Below, piece by piece: positions 8,999 to 17,495 of a stretch of 19,184 bases of DNA (position 1 is the first letter of the stretch; the number at the start of each line of letters is the position of its first letter). The notes under the pieces are model-generated. The model worked only from the letters and a program-made list of their open reading frames with translations, did not search any database and was not told the DNA's origin. The DNA is taken from positions 1 through 19,184 of the forward strand of contig NHZP01000163.1 of assembly GCA_003313425.1 (NCBI GenBank), written 5' to 3'. This DNA comes from Pseudopyrenochaeta lycopersici. Taxonomy: Eukaryota; Ascomycota; Dothideomycetes; Pleosporales; Pseudopyrenochaetaceae. Made by a program: the position numbers and the translations under genes.

Positions 8999-9291
8999 AT
9001 GACGATTGGACAAGTATGTCGTGAGATATTTAATGAAAAGTGTAATGGTTTTCGTGGTTGTTAGGGTAGGCCGTGCGCGTTTGAGTTGAGTAACAATGCC
9101 AAGATTAGGGTTTCGAGACACCATACAAAGTGCCCGGGGGAGAGTCCGACAGCGTGATAGACAAGGCATCACAAAAAGAAAGTTCATTGAAGTACAGTAA
9201 TTTCCGTTAGAACGACCGCGAGGATTGCAACCATATAAGGAAGAGAAAGGGCAATTTTATAGAGTATATATTGTCTATGTAGATTAATACA
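8999..9291 (+). promoter_or_regulatory. Upstream region of copy 3
   Basis: Non-coding. It contains ATTAGGGTTT (about 9103-9112) and an AT-rich TTTATAGAGTATATA stretch (9256-9270) some 22 bp before the ATG, which could act as a TATA-like element. The only CT dinucleotide after 8995 is at 9275-9276, and an in-frame TAG at 9280-9282 closes the frame upstream of the chosen start. Promoter function is inferred from position only. Confidence 0.35.
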
Positions 9292-12200
9292 ATGGAGCAG
9301 TTTACCAGCATTTTTGAGTATTTGCCCGCACAGCGCATCGCCGTATGCAAGAGCCACCAACAGGGTGTTATTAAATCCCAGTTGAAGACCCATTTAGACA
9401 CCAAGCATCAGGAATATGTTCGCAGGACACGTTGGGAAATCGTCGAGGTAGTACAGGCAGAGGCATCATTGCAACAATGGGCCATGACCCAAGACGAGGT
9501 TGTTTACCCCAGCCCAGAGTCCAGCCCGTTGCCCCATTTGCCGGTGTACCACGACGGATTGCGTTGCCAGCAGTGCCCGTACGTTAATCGTAGCATCAAA
9601 CGTATCCAAGAGCATTGTCGACAAGAGCATGGTTGGAAGGGGGACAGTCGGCCGAAGCCAGGGCGTCCGTCAGGCACGCGAACCATGTGGGCAACCGTGT
9701 CATGCCAAAAGTTCCAAAACACCAGTAAGATGGGCCGATTGTTTGAGGTCAGCGCAGCCACAGAGGCCCAGCACACAGGCGACGCGGACGTGGACGTAAG
9801 CCGGGCGATTGAGGAGTCGTTGGTCCAGGCCACAGCCCAGTTAGAGGAGTTGGAAGAGAAGAAGAATTCCACCATCCAAGCCAACGACGACCGGTACGAT
9901 TTTAGCAAGTGGTTGGATCGAGCGGGTTGGGCCCGACATTTGAAAGGGTTGAAGCGTGATTGGTTGTTAACAATGGCGACAAAGCCCACGACCAAGGAGC
10001 GCGCATTGTACGAGGTATGTTGGGCAGCACGCATGGTCATGTGGCGGGCACAGCAGGCGTCCAAGGCAAGTGTGGTCGGGTTACCAGCCATGATGTACAT
10101 CAATCGGCGAGAGTTTGGTGGCAAGGGCAACGAGAAGCCGTTCAATGCGCAGCAAACAGGAAAAACAATGGTCAGGTACAGCAATTGGTGGTTGGAGATT
10201 ATTTCATACATTTGGCGGACCCACGAGTTGCCCGTTGTCAGCAGCCGCAACGACGACGTGGAGGTGGAAGGAAAGAGACCGCCGTATCACATCAGTGGCA
10301 GGCAGGATATGTGGTTGCAAAAGATCAAGATGATCGTAGGGCGGGACCAGGAGGAGGATTGGTTTGAGGAGATGGAGTCGGACGGCGAGGGCGACGAGGA
10401 GAGGTTGGACGAGACGCAGGAGGAGGAATTAGAGGGCCATGTGTTGCAGTTCATGTTAGCATTGTTGGACCATTTTTTGGGCGACAGTGAGTACACGAGC
10501 GCGTTGATCAGTGGTATGGCCGTGTTGGGGATCAGCGCCGAGGACGGTTGGTTGAGCCCGTTGGTATACACGCCCAAGCAGGCCGCCATCGTCAACACAT
10601 CACGCATGTTGGTGTTGTACAAGTCGACCCAGTTGCGGCAGCAAGAAGTAGGCAAGTTAATGGCCGAGGGTTGGGGAGCAGAAGATGCAAAAGCCATGGC
10701 ACCAAGCCATTTCCATTTGGTGCAGGAGATGGCCCAGCGGTTTATGACGTTGACCGATTACAATGGCAAGCCAACGCCCATTGATTATATACAGCGGTTG
10801 AAGGCATTTGGATTCCACATCCGGTACAACACGAACGCAGAGGGAGTGGTCGATTGGAACGGCGATACGTTGTTGTACCGTAACATCCGGTTCAGCATGC
10901 CGCAAATGCGGTCGATGATCCACGGCACAATGGCCAGCACACGACAACAGATTGTAAGGGATTTAATGTTGTTGCAGATAGACGACGAGGGCGCGATAGC
11001 CAAAGACACAACGGCGTTGCCAGTCATCGATTGGGCAAGGTTGGTCGACAATGCAGCCGAGCAGCGGGTTGGGTGGAGTTTCATGGAAGACCCGCGCAAC
11101 AAAAATGCCACAAGCGTAGATGATCCCAAGCAGTGGTTAGCGCAGCGGGTACAGAAGGAAAAGGCCATACAAAATAGTTTTATCGACGTTGAGGTGACAC
11201 GGGCGGCGTTACCCAGAGGTGGAAGCGTGGTGTGGTTACGGGACCGCATACAGGCATACGGGCAAGCCATGAAAGAAGCCCGACACAAGTTGGCAGCGTT
11301 AGTCCATATGACAGGAGGTGCACCAGCGCGGGCGACGGAGTTGGTGACGGTCAAATACAAAAATAGCGCGAATGGTGACAGTCGAGGAATTTTTATCGAA
11401 GATGGGTTGGTAGTGTTTGTTACCAAATATCACAAGAATATCGGACAGTCAGGCAACGGTAAAGTAATCCACCGATATTTACCACGCGAAGTAGGCGAAT
11501 TAGTCGTTTATTATTTGTGGTTCGCCAGCCCGTTTTGGCACCAGATCGAGGGGGCGGTTCGTGGCAAGGCGGTAGACACGAGCGCATATATGTGGGAGCC
11601 CCAGCCGGAGCAGGGTTGGCAGAAACCCGAGAGGAAAAGAAGACGCGGTGCCGAGAGCGTCCAGTGCCGCAGCAAGAGCGCAAAGAGAGACAGCAGATGC
11701 CGCAGCGTCGGTCGAGCGAGCCAGGATTCGTGGGAAGAGGGGGCCGAGTCGGGTGACGATACAGAGCAACCAGACGACCAGCAGCGCCCCATAGAGTTGT
11801 GGAACACCAACCGGGTCAAGCACGCGATGCAGAAAGCATCGTTGCCGCATATGGGTGTCAAGTTAAATGTGCAGGCGTGGAGACATGGCACCAAGGCGAT
11901 GTACCGTCGATACATTCACAACCGGGCCGCGGTCAAGGCATTTTTAGACGCCGACGAGGACAGTGACGGTTCAGAAAACGAAGATGAGTTTTTCGACATC
12001 CAGACAGGTCACGGCAGCCGCATGGCCGGCGGCATATACGGACGACCCGTCACGGAGGCCATGTTCAGCGTCGAGGCGAAGAGGGTCGGGTTACGTTTGG
12101 CCAGCATGGAGTGGCATGCGTTTTTGCAGATTCCGTCCACCATGTCGATGAAACCGCGGAAAGGCACGCAGGCAGCAGCAGCCCGTAAAGAAGCAGTAGA

Positions 12201-14097
12201 GGAAGAATACCGTCGGTGGAAGATGATGCGGTTGGTGGACGTAGACGCCGAGTTGAAGAATTTGTTGGGGGACCAGGCCGAATTCCGCAGCGTCCAAAGG
12301 CCAGCCATCCAAGCGATTATGCAGCACAAGAGCCCAGTAGTAGCCATCATGGGCACAGGGGCCGGCAAGAGCGTGTTGTTCATGTTGCCAGCGTCGGTGT
12401 CCACCGGGGTGACGATCGTGATTGTTCCGTTGGTTGCATTGCGGTTCGACATGAAAGAGCGGTGCGAGCAGTTGGGCATTGTCAGTGCAGAATGGAACAG
12501 TCGACGGCCGCACGAGTCCGCGCAAGTCATGTTTGTAACGCCCGAGGCAGCGGTGGGCGAGATGTTTGGCGATTACATCACCCGACAGCGGTTGATAGGA
12601 CGTTTGGATCGGATTGTGGTGGACGAGTGTCATGCCGTATTAGATTCGTTGGACGGTTTCCGTAGCCGGATGTTGAAGTTGAGAAGTTTGGTTCGAGTGG
12701 AGACACAGATGGTGTATTTAACGGCGACATTGCGGCCCAGCGAAGAGCAGCAGTTCATCGACGTGATGGGATTACCGTCCAAGAGGCAGTGCCAGTGGTT
12801 CCGCGGACAGACGACGCGTAAGAACATCCGATATCGAGTACATGCGTACGACACAGCCGACGAGCAGCAAGCAGTCCAGCATTTGGTGGAGGATTTGAAG
12901 AATAAGTACCCGTTGCCCGGCCAGGTTGTTGTGTATTGCGGTTTAGTGAAGCGAACAAAAGACATGGCCAAGAAGTTAGGGGCCGTTTGTTACCATCGGG
13001 AAGTTGGCAGTATCGAAGAGAAGAAGGAGATTGTCAAACAATTAACCAGTGGACAACAGCAGGTGTTCACAGCGACCAACGCGTTAGGGTTAGGGATCGA
13101 TGCGCCGACGATCCGCGCGGTAGTTCACATAGGCACAATCCGCAAGATGCGGCATTACGCACAAGAAAGTGGCCGGGCAGGGCGTGATGGTAAGCCGAGT
13201 GAGGCAATCATCATGCGAGGGTATCGGAAAACACGACAAGGGAGGGTGTATGGTAAGTTTGGCAAGGACGTGGAGGCAGAGATGCAGGATTTGATTGCGG
13301 GAGAGGGGTGTATGCGGAAGGTGATTGACCAGGCGATGGATGGGGCGGATGGAGTGGATGGGGTGGACACGCGGTGGGAGTGCGAGGAGGATGAGGAGCG
13401 GTGTCAACGTTGCGCGAGGCCAGGGGTAGGGAGGGCGCAGGAAGAGGAGTGGGTGACAGCAGAAAAGATGGAGTTTGAGCAGCAGGGCAGGGGGCGGAAA
13501 TGGTTGGCGGAGCAAGAGATGGAGCGGCAGTGCAGAGAAGCAGCAGAGGTGGAGGCATTGGTGGAGTTGATGGAGGAGTGGCGGGTAGGGTGTCAGTTGT
13601 GCCGGGCGTGGGGGGAAGATGGAAGGGGACATGAGTTGGAGGATTGCGTTCACGAGCAGGCGGAGAACGCGCGAGAAGGGTGCGAGAGGTTCCAGAAGGA
13701 TTGGATTTATGTTAAGTTTTCATGTTGTTATGATTGTAAATTGCCGCAGGCGTTATGCAGGAGTTTTGAGATGGATATCATGGATGGGGGGTACAGAAAA
13801 AAGGCAGGGAGAAGATGTCAGTACGAGGGCGTGTTGATGAAGACATTGGTAGTGGCGTTAATGCGGGAGGTGTTTAAGGTTCCGGAGTTTTTTCACGGGG
13901 CGATAAAAGAGGATGGGGTTGCGGGGGGGTTGGGGTTTGAGGAGGACGAGGAGGACGAGGAGGACGAGGACGAGGTTGTTGGGGGGACATTCCGGGCGAT
14001 CGTGCAATGGGGGAGCGGGAGGAAGCGATGGGGAGGGATTGAAGGGAACAAGTTGAGTTGGATTATTGGGAGGATTGTTGGGTGTTTGAAGGGTTAG
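9292..14097 (+). CDS. Copy 3: intact telomere-linked RecQ helicase with zinc fingers and tyrosine-recombinase-like domain
   Basis: 1601 codons, uninterrupted. Two N-terminal zinc fingers: C19-x2-H22...H34-x4-H39 and C92-x2-C95-x12-H108-x4-H113 (OrsD/DUF3505-like). The middle has a recombinase-like pattern: R680 (GAPARATE), K715 (KYHK), R864 (WRHGT), then G906-H907-x8-Y916, with acidic and basic linkers inserted. RecQ-type helicase: motif 0 FRSVQ (998), Walker A GTGAGKS (1021-1027), DECH (1111-1114), LTAT (1143), ATNALGLGID (1261 on), QESGRAGRDG (1291-1300), zinc Cys C1340, C1364, C1371 and C1374. C-terminal Cys-rich domain from C1434 (C-x2-C...SCCYDCKLPQALC), then a Glu/Asp run. The ATG at 9292 is the first after an in-frame TAG at 9280. 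The stop TAG lies inside GGGTTAGGGT. No CT dinucleotide occurs anywhere, so all Leu are TTG/TTA. Likely a nuclear ATP-dependent DNA helicase linked to telomere maintenance or spread; the integrase activity is inference. Confidence 0.9.
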   Translation: MEQFTSIFEYLPAQRIAVCKSHQQGVIKSQLKTHLDTKHQEYVRRTRWEIVEVVQAEASLQQWAMTQDEVVYPSPESSPLPHLPVYHDGLRCQQCPYVNRSIKRIQEHCRQEHGWKGDSRPKPGRPSGTRTMWATVSCQKFQNTSKMGRLFEVSAATEAQHTGDADVDVSRAIEESLVQATAQLEELEEKKNSTIQANDDRYDFSKWLDRAGWARHLKGLKRDWLLTMATKPTTKERALYEVCWAARMVMWRAQQASKASVVGLPAMMYINRREFGGKGNEKPFNAQQTGKTMVRYSNWWLEIISYIWRTHELPVVSSRNDDVEVEGKRPPYHISGRQDMWLQKIKMIVGRDQEEDWFEEMESDGEGDEERLDETQEEELEGHVLQFMLALLDHFLGDSEYTSALISGMAVLGISAEDGWLSPLVYTPKQAAIVNTSRMLVLYKSTQLRQQEVGKLMAEGWGAEDAKAMAPSHFHLVQEMAQRFMTLTDYNGKPTPIDYIQRLKAFGFHIRYNTNAEGVVDWNGDTLLYRNIRFSMPQMRSMIHGTMASTRQQIVRDLMLLQIDDEGAIAKDTTALPVIDWARLVDNAAEQRVGWSFMEDPRNKNATSVDDPKQWLAQRVQKEKAIQNSFIDVEVTRAALPRGGSVVWLRDRIQAYGQAMKEARHKLAALVHMTGGAPARATELVTVKYKNSANGDSRGIFIEDGLVVFVTKYHKNIGQSGNGKVIHRYLPREVGELVVYYLWFASPFWHQIEGAVRGKAVDTSAYMWEPQPEQGWQKPERKRRRGAESVQCRSKSAKRDSRCRSVGRASQDSWEEGAESGDDTEQPDDQQRPIELWNTNRVKHAMQKASLPHMGVKLNVQAWRHGTKAMYRRYIHNRAAVKAFLDADEDSDGSENEDEFFDIQTGHGSRMAGGIYGRPVTEAMFSVEAKRVGLRLASMEWHAFLQIPSTMSMKPRKGTQAAAARKEAVEEEYRRWKMMRLVDVDAELKNLLGDQAEFRSVQRPAIQAIMQHKSPVVAIMGTGAGKSVLFMLPASVSTGVTIVIVPLVALRFDMKERCEQLGIVSAEWNSRRPHESAQVMFVTPEAAVGEMFGDYITRQRLIGRLDRIVVDECHAVLDSLDGFRSRMLKLRSLVRVETQMVYLTATLRPSEEQQFIDVMGLPSKRQCQWFRGQTTRKNIRYRVHAYDTADEQQAVQHLVEDLKNKYPLPGQVVVYCGLVKRTKDMAKKLGAVCYHREVGSIEEKKEIVKQLTSGQQQVFTATNALGLGIDAPTIRAVVHIGTIRKMRHYAQESGRAGRDGKPSEAIIMRGYRKTRQGRVYGKFGKDVEAEMQDLIAGEGCMRKVIDQAMDGADGVDGVDTRWECEEDEERCQRCARPGVGRAQEEEWVTAEKMEFEQQGRGRKWLAEQEMERQCREAAEVEALVELMEEWRVGCQLCRAWGEDGRGHELEDCVHEQAENAREGCERFQKDWIYVKFSCCYDCKLPQALCRSFEMDIMDGGYRKKAGRRCQYEGVLMKTLVVALMREVFKVPEFFHGAIKEDGVAGGLGFEEDEEDEEDEDEVVGGTFRAIVQWGSGRKRWGGIEGNKLSWIIGRIVGCLKG

Positions 14098-14247
14098 GGT
14101 CACGTGAGTGGCATGAGACCCCAGTGGGATCCGGAGTGACATTTTCAAAACAGTACAGTATAACGTAATAGAGGCAGTAGCAGTACAGGGTTTGTAAGGG
14201 TGTAAGGAGTGTTTTTGATAGTTATTTGATAAGAGTTGGGGTTAATG

Positions 14248-14530
14248 CCCGTACAATAATCCCAGGGAAGACGTAAACACCCGTACAAGAATTTGCAGGG
14301 GAGTAGAGGGAAGCCCGTACAAGGATTTAGGGGAGAAGGTAGATGTTCGTACAAGGATTGCAGAGAGAAGTGGGATGCCCGTATAAGAATTTACAGGAGA
14401 AGTTGGACGTCCGTACAAGGATTGTATGGAGTAGTTAAATAAGGGAGGGAGAGAGATTTGAAGAGTTGAATGAAGGGAGGGAAAGAGATTTAAAGGAGAG
14501 GAGGGGAATGCCCGTATAAGAATCCCAGGG
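14248..14530 (+). repeat. Degenerate ~32-bp repeat, core CCCGTACAAGGATTTGCAGGG
   Basis: Core starts at 14248, 14280, 14314, 14346, 14378 and 14410 (spacing 32-34), and again at 14511 after a gap of about three periods filled with purine-rich sequence. Variation is mainly CAAG/TAAG and the bases after GATT. Confidence 0.85.
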
Positions 14531-14927
14531 GAGAGGTAACCCGTCCGGTGCAGAACGCGGAGCGTAACAGAGGGATGGGGGTTTGGGCCCGTAAGGTGTC
14601 ATAAGAAGAAAGGAGGGGAAAGAGGGAGAGAAGGGGTACCCGAACCCGAAGGGCAGAGGAAACCCGTAGGGTGTAATAGAAGGGGAGGCGTAAAAGGTAG
14701 GGTAAGTTCCGGCCCCAGCAGGGGCGGAAGTTACGGGCAACAAAGCGATATAAAAAACAGGGGTAAGTAAGGTAGGGTGGAGAGGGCAGCAAGGATGGAG
14801 GGCAAGAAAGGGTTGCAGAAGCAAGGTAAGAAGGTAGAGAGTGGGCGGACAGTAGGTAGACGTTAGGTGCAGGTAGGAGGAGTTCCGGCGCCGTCAGGGA
14901 CAGAATTTGGGAGTAGTAAGGAATAGT

Positions 14928-14962
14928 AAAGTTCCGTTCGGGCCGGAACCGAAATCAGAAAG
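14928..14962 (+). repeat. Dispersed 35-bp subtelomeric repeat, distal copy
   Basis: Partner of 8694-8728, with three mismatches (G/C, T/C, T/C in the central GGGGTT against CGGGCC). Confidence 0.85.
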
Positions 14963-15844
14963 GTAGCCCCGACCCGTTCAGTAGTATGTTGTAGCCGTAG
15001 AGAAGAGGCCCGTAGAGAAGACGAACAAGGCAGGTAGCCGGTTAGTGTAAGAGGAAAGGAGAAGAAGAGGGGAAACCGTCCGGTGTAGGAGAAATGAAGG
15101 GTTAGGCGGTGAGCCCGTCCGTGCAGGAAAAGAAGCCGAACACAGCGGGTTGGTAAGGATATAAAGTAGAAAGAAGAGTTTGGATTATATTAGTAAAAGA
15201 AGGTTTAGGTTTTAAAGTAAGGCAGATTAGGAAAAAGTATAATGTTTTAATAAAGTAGATTGCAGGGGAAGAAGGCGAAGAAATGAGGATTAGGGTTTTA
15301 GAGGTAAAGAGAAGGTTAGAGTGGTAGGAAAGAGGTAAAGGGGAATGTTAAAAGCGAAAAAAAGGGAGAAGAGAGTTGTAGAGAAGAGAAAAGGGCGGTG
15401 AGAGTTGGGAGGACAGGTAAAGATGAAGTTAAAAAAGTTGTGAAAGGGAGGTAAGTAGAGAAAACAGGAGAAGGTAGAGAGAGTAGAGAAAGTAGAGTAG
15501 GAGAAAAGAGAAGAAGAGAAAGAAGAGAAAAGAAGAGTAAGATAAGAGTAAAAATAGAAGAAGGAAAGGGTAAAGTGGTAAAACGAGTTAGTTTGGTAAG
15601 AAAAGAAGAAAGGCAAAAAGGGTAAGAGTAAGTAGAAGAAAAGAGTAGTTTAGTAGTTAAAAGAGGGTTATAAAGAAAGAAGAGAGTAAGGGAGAGGGAG
15701 AGGGTTAGAGTTGAAAGAAAGAGGTAAGGGGGAAGGTTAAAGAGAAGAAAAGAGAAGAAGAGGAGGAAAGAAAAGGTAGTAAGTGTTAGAAGAGGGGAAA
15801 GAGGTTGAGAGAGTGTAAGAGTAAGGGTTTGGAAGGTTAAAAGA

Positions 15845-16155
15845 GTTAGAGTTGTAGGAAAGGATAAGAAGGTAAGTTGAAAGAGAAAAAAGAGAAAAGA
15901 AAAAGAGTCGCAGGAAAGAGAAAAGAAGGTTAAAAGTAGAGGGAAAAGGGAAGGTAAGAGTTAGAAGGAGAAGTAGAGAGAAAGTAAAAGAAGTTTAACA
16001 AGGGAGGTAAGTTGTAAAAAGGAGAGAGTAGAGAAAGTAGAGTAGAGAAGAAGAGAAGAGGAAGGAAAAAAGTAAGTAGAGAGTAGGTGCAAGTGTGAGA
16101 GAGAAAGTAAAGAAAAGTAGAGGGGTAAAGTTGTAAAAGTCGTAGAAAAAAGAGA
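15845..16155 (+). repeat. Internal duplication, proximal block
   Basis: GTTAGAGTTGTAGGAAAGG through AAGTAAAAGAAGTTTA and AAAGTTGTAAAAGTCGTAG is repeated at 17258-17495 with gaps and substitutions. It shows that the purine tract grew partly by duplicating blocks of a few hundred bases. Confidence 0.6.
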
Positions 16156-16875
16156 AAAGAAGAGTAAGAGAAGAGTAAAAAAAGGAGAAGGAAAAAGAGG
16201 AAAGAGTAAAAGGATAAGTTTAGTAAGAAAAGAGTAAATAGAAGAAAAGAGGGTTATGGTTTGAGAAGAGAGTAAGGGAGAGGGAGAGGGTAAAAAAAGA
16301 GAGGGTTATGGTTTTGAGAGAAAGAGAGTAAGGTTTAGAGAGGGAAAAGTAGGGAAAAGTAGAGAGTAGGGGAAAAGGAGTAAGTTAAAGAGAGAAGGTA
16401 AAAAGAAGTGTATAGTAAAGTAAAGGAGAAAAGAGAGAAGAGTAAAAAAAAAGTAGAAATGGAGAAGGGTTAGTTTAAGAGAGAAAGAGTTTAAAAAGAG
16501 AAGAGAGTTTTGTTAGATAGAAAAGGGAGAAGGAGGATAGAAGTAGGAGTAAAGGGTAGGAAAGAGAGGAGAAAGAAAGAGAGTAGAGGGTGAGGGAGAG
16601 TAAGAGTAAGGGTGAGGGAGAGTAATAGTGAGGGTGAGGGTGAGTAAGAGTGAGGGTGAGGGAGGGGGAGAGGGTTAGGGTTTTGGAAGAAGGAGAGGGT
16701 TAAGGTTTTGAGAGAAGTAAGGGAAAGGGGTTAGAGAGAGGGAGAGAGAAGTTAAATAGTAGAAAGAAGAGTAGAAAAAGGATGAGGAAAAAGTAAGGTG
16801 TTTAGAGAAAGTAAGGTAGTAAGGAAAGAGTAAAGAAAGAGAAGAAAAAGAAGGGTTAGTTTTTTAAGAAAGGAG

Positions 16876-16950
16876 GGAGAGAGTAGAAGTTGGGAGAGAG
16901 TAGAAGTTGGGAGAGAGTAGAAGTTGGGAGAGAGTAGAAGTTGGGAGAGT
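16876..16950 (+). repeat. 17-bp tandem repeat (GGGAGAGAGTAGAAGTT), four copies
   Basis: GTAGAAGTTGGG starts at 16883, 16900, 16917 and 16934, an exact 17-bp period with identical units. Confidence 0.9.
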
Positions 16951-16974
16951 TGGGGTTGTAGAAGTAAAAGGCAG

Positions 16975-16980
<6 letters not shown>

Positions 16981-17008
<28 letters not shown>

Positions 17009-17023
17009 AAGAAGAAGAAGAAG

Positions 17024-17053
<30 letters not shown>
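16981..17053 (+). repeat. (GAA)n microsatellite, about 24 units
   Basis: An uninterrupted GAA run. GAA/TTC tracts of this size can form triplex DNA and tend to change length. Confidence 0.95.
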
Positions 17054-17055
<2 letters not shown>

Positions 17056-17257
17056 GGAGAGAGTGTAAGGGAAGAGAGGTAAACAGGCGGAAAAGTAGAG
17101 GTTTAAGAAGAGTAGGAAAAGAAAAGAGAGGTAGGAGTTAGGAGTAAAGAGTAGAGGAGAGAAAGTAGAAGTAAAGGGATGTAGGGGTTGAGAAGGGTTA
17201 GAGTAGTAAGAAAGGCAGGGAAAGAGTAAAAGGGGGAAGAAAGTGTAAGGGAGAGGG

Positions 17258-17495
17258 TTAGAGTTGTAGGAAAGGTTAAGGGGGTTAGTTAAAAAAGAGA
17301 AAAGAAGGGTAAAAGTAGAGGAAAAAGGGAAGGTAATAGTTAGAAGAAGAGGTAGAGAAAAAGTAAAAGAAGTTTAGAAAGGAAGGTAGGTTGTAAAAAG
17401 AAGAGAGTAGAGAGTATGTAGAAGTGTGAAAAAATAAGTAAAGAAAAGTAGGAGGAAAAAAAAGTAGAGAGGTAAAGTTGTAAAGGTAGTAGGAA
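17258..17495 (+). repeat. Internal duplication, distal block
   Basis: Diverged partner of 15845-16155. Where the proximal block has C (GTGCAAG, AGTCGTAG), this one has G or A at the aligned place (GTAGAAG, GGTAGTAG). Confidence 0.6.

Larger units (their letters stand above)
14098..15180. other. Non-coding subtelomeric DNA 3' of copy 3, CT-free
   Basis: It holds the roughly 32-bp CCCGTACAAGGATT array, the distal 35-bp dispersed repeat and degenerate CCCGTCCGGTGCAG phrases (14541, 15078, 15114) shared with the flank of copy 2. C is present as CA, CC and CG but never as CT. I see no gene. Confidence 0.6.

Noticed and set aside
9504..10250. 248-codon - strand ORF opposite the copy 3 gene
   Set aside because: It is antisense to a conserved coding frame, has no recognisable domain, and its length is explained by the lack of TAG stops on this strand.
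10785..11426. 213-codon - strand ORF
   Set aside because: Same cause; it lies opposite the recombinase-like region of copy 3.
13090..13653. Pro/Leu/His-rich - strand ORF of 187 codons
   Set aside because: Antisense of the purine-rich 3' part of copy 3; composition-driven, no family features.
9277..14097. Classical repeat-induced point mutation as the cause of the CT loss
   Set aside because: That process favours CpA and would lower CA and create TAA/TAG stops; CA is common here and the frame is intact. A different CpT-directed process would be needed.
15290..15616. 108-codon Phe/Ser/Tyr-rich - strand ORF
   Set aside because: Complement of a low-complexity purine tract; a strand without G encodes mostly Phe, Ser, Leu and Tyr by default.
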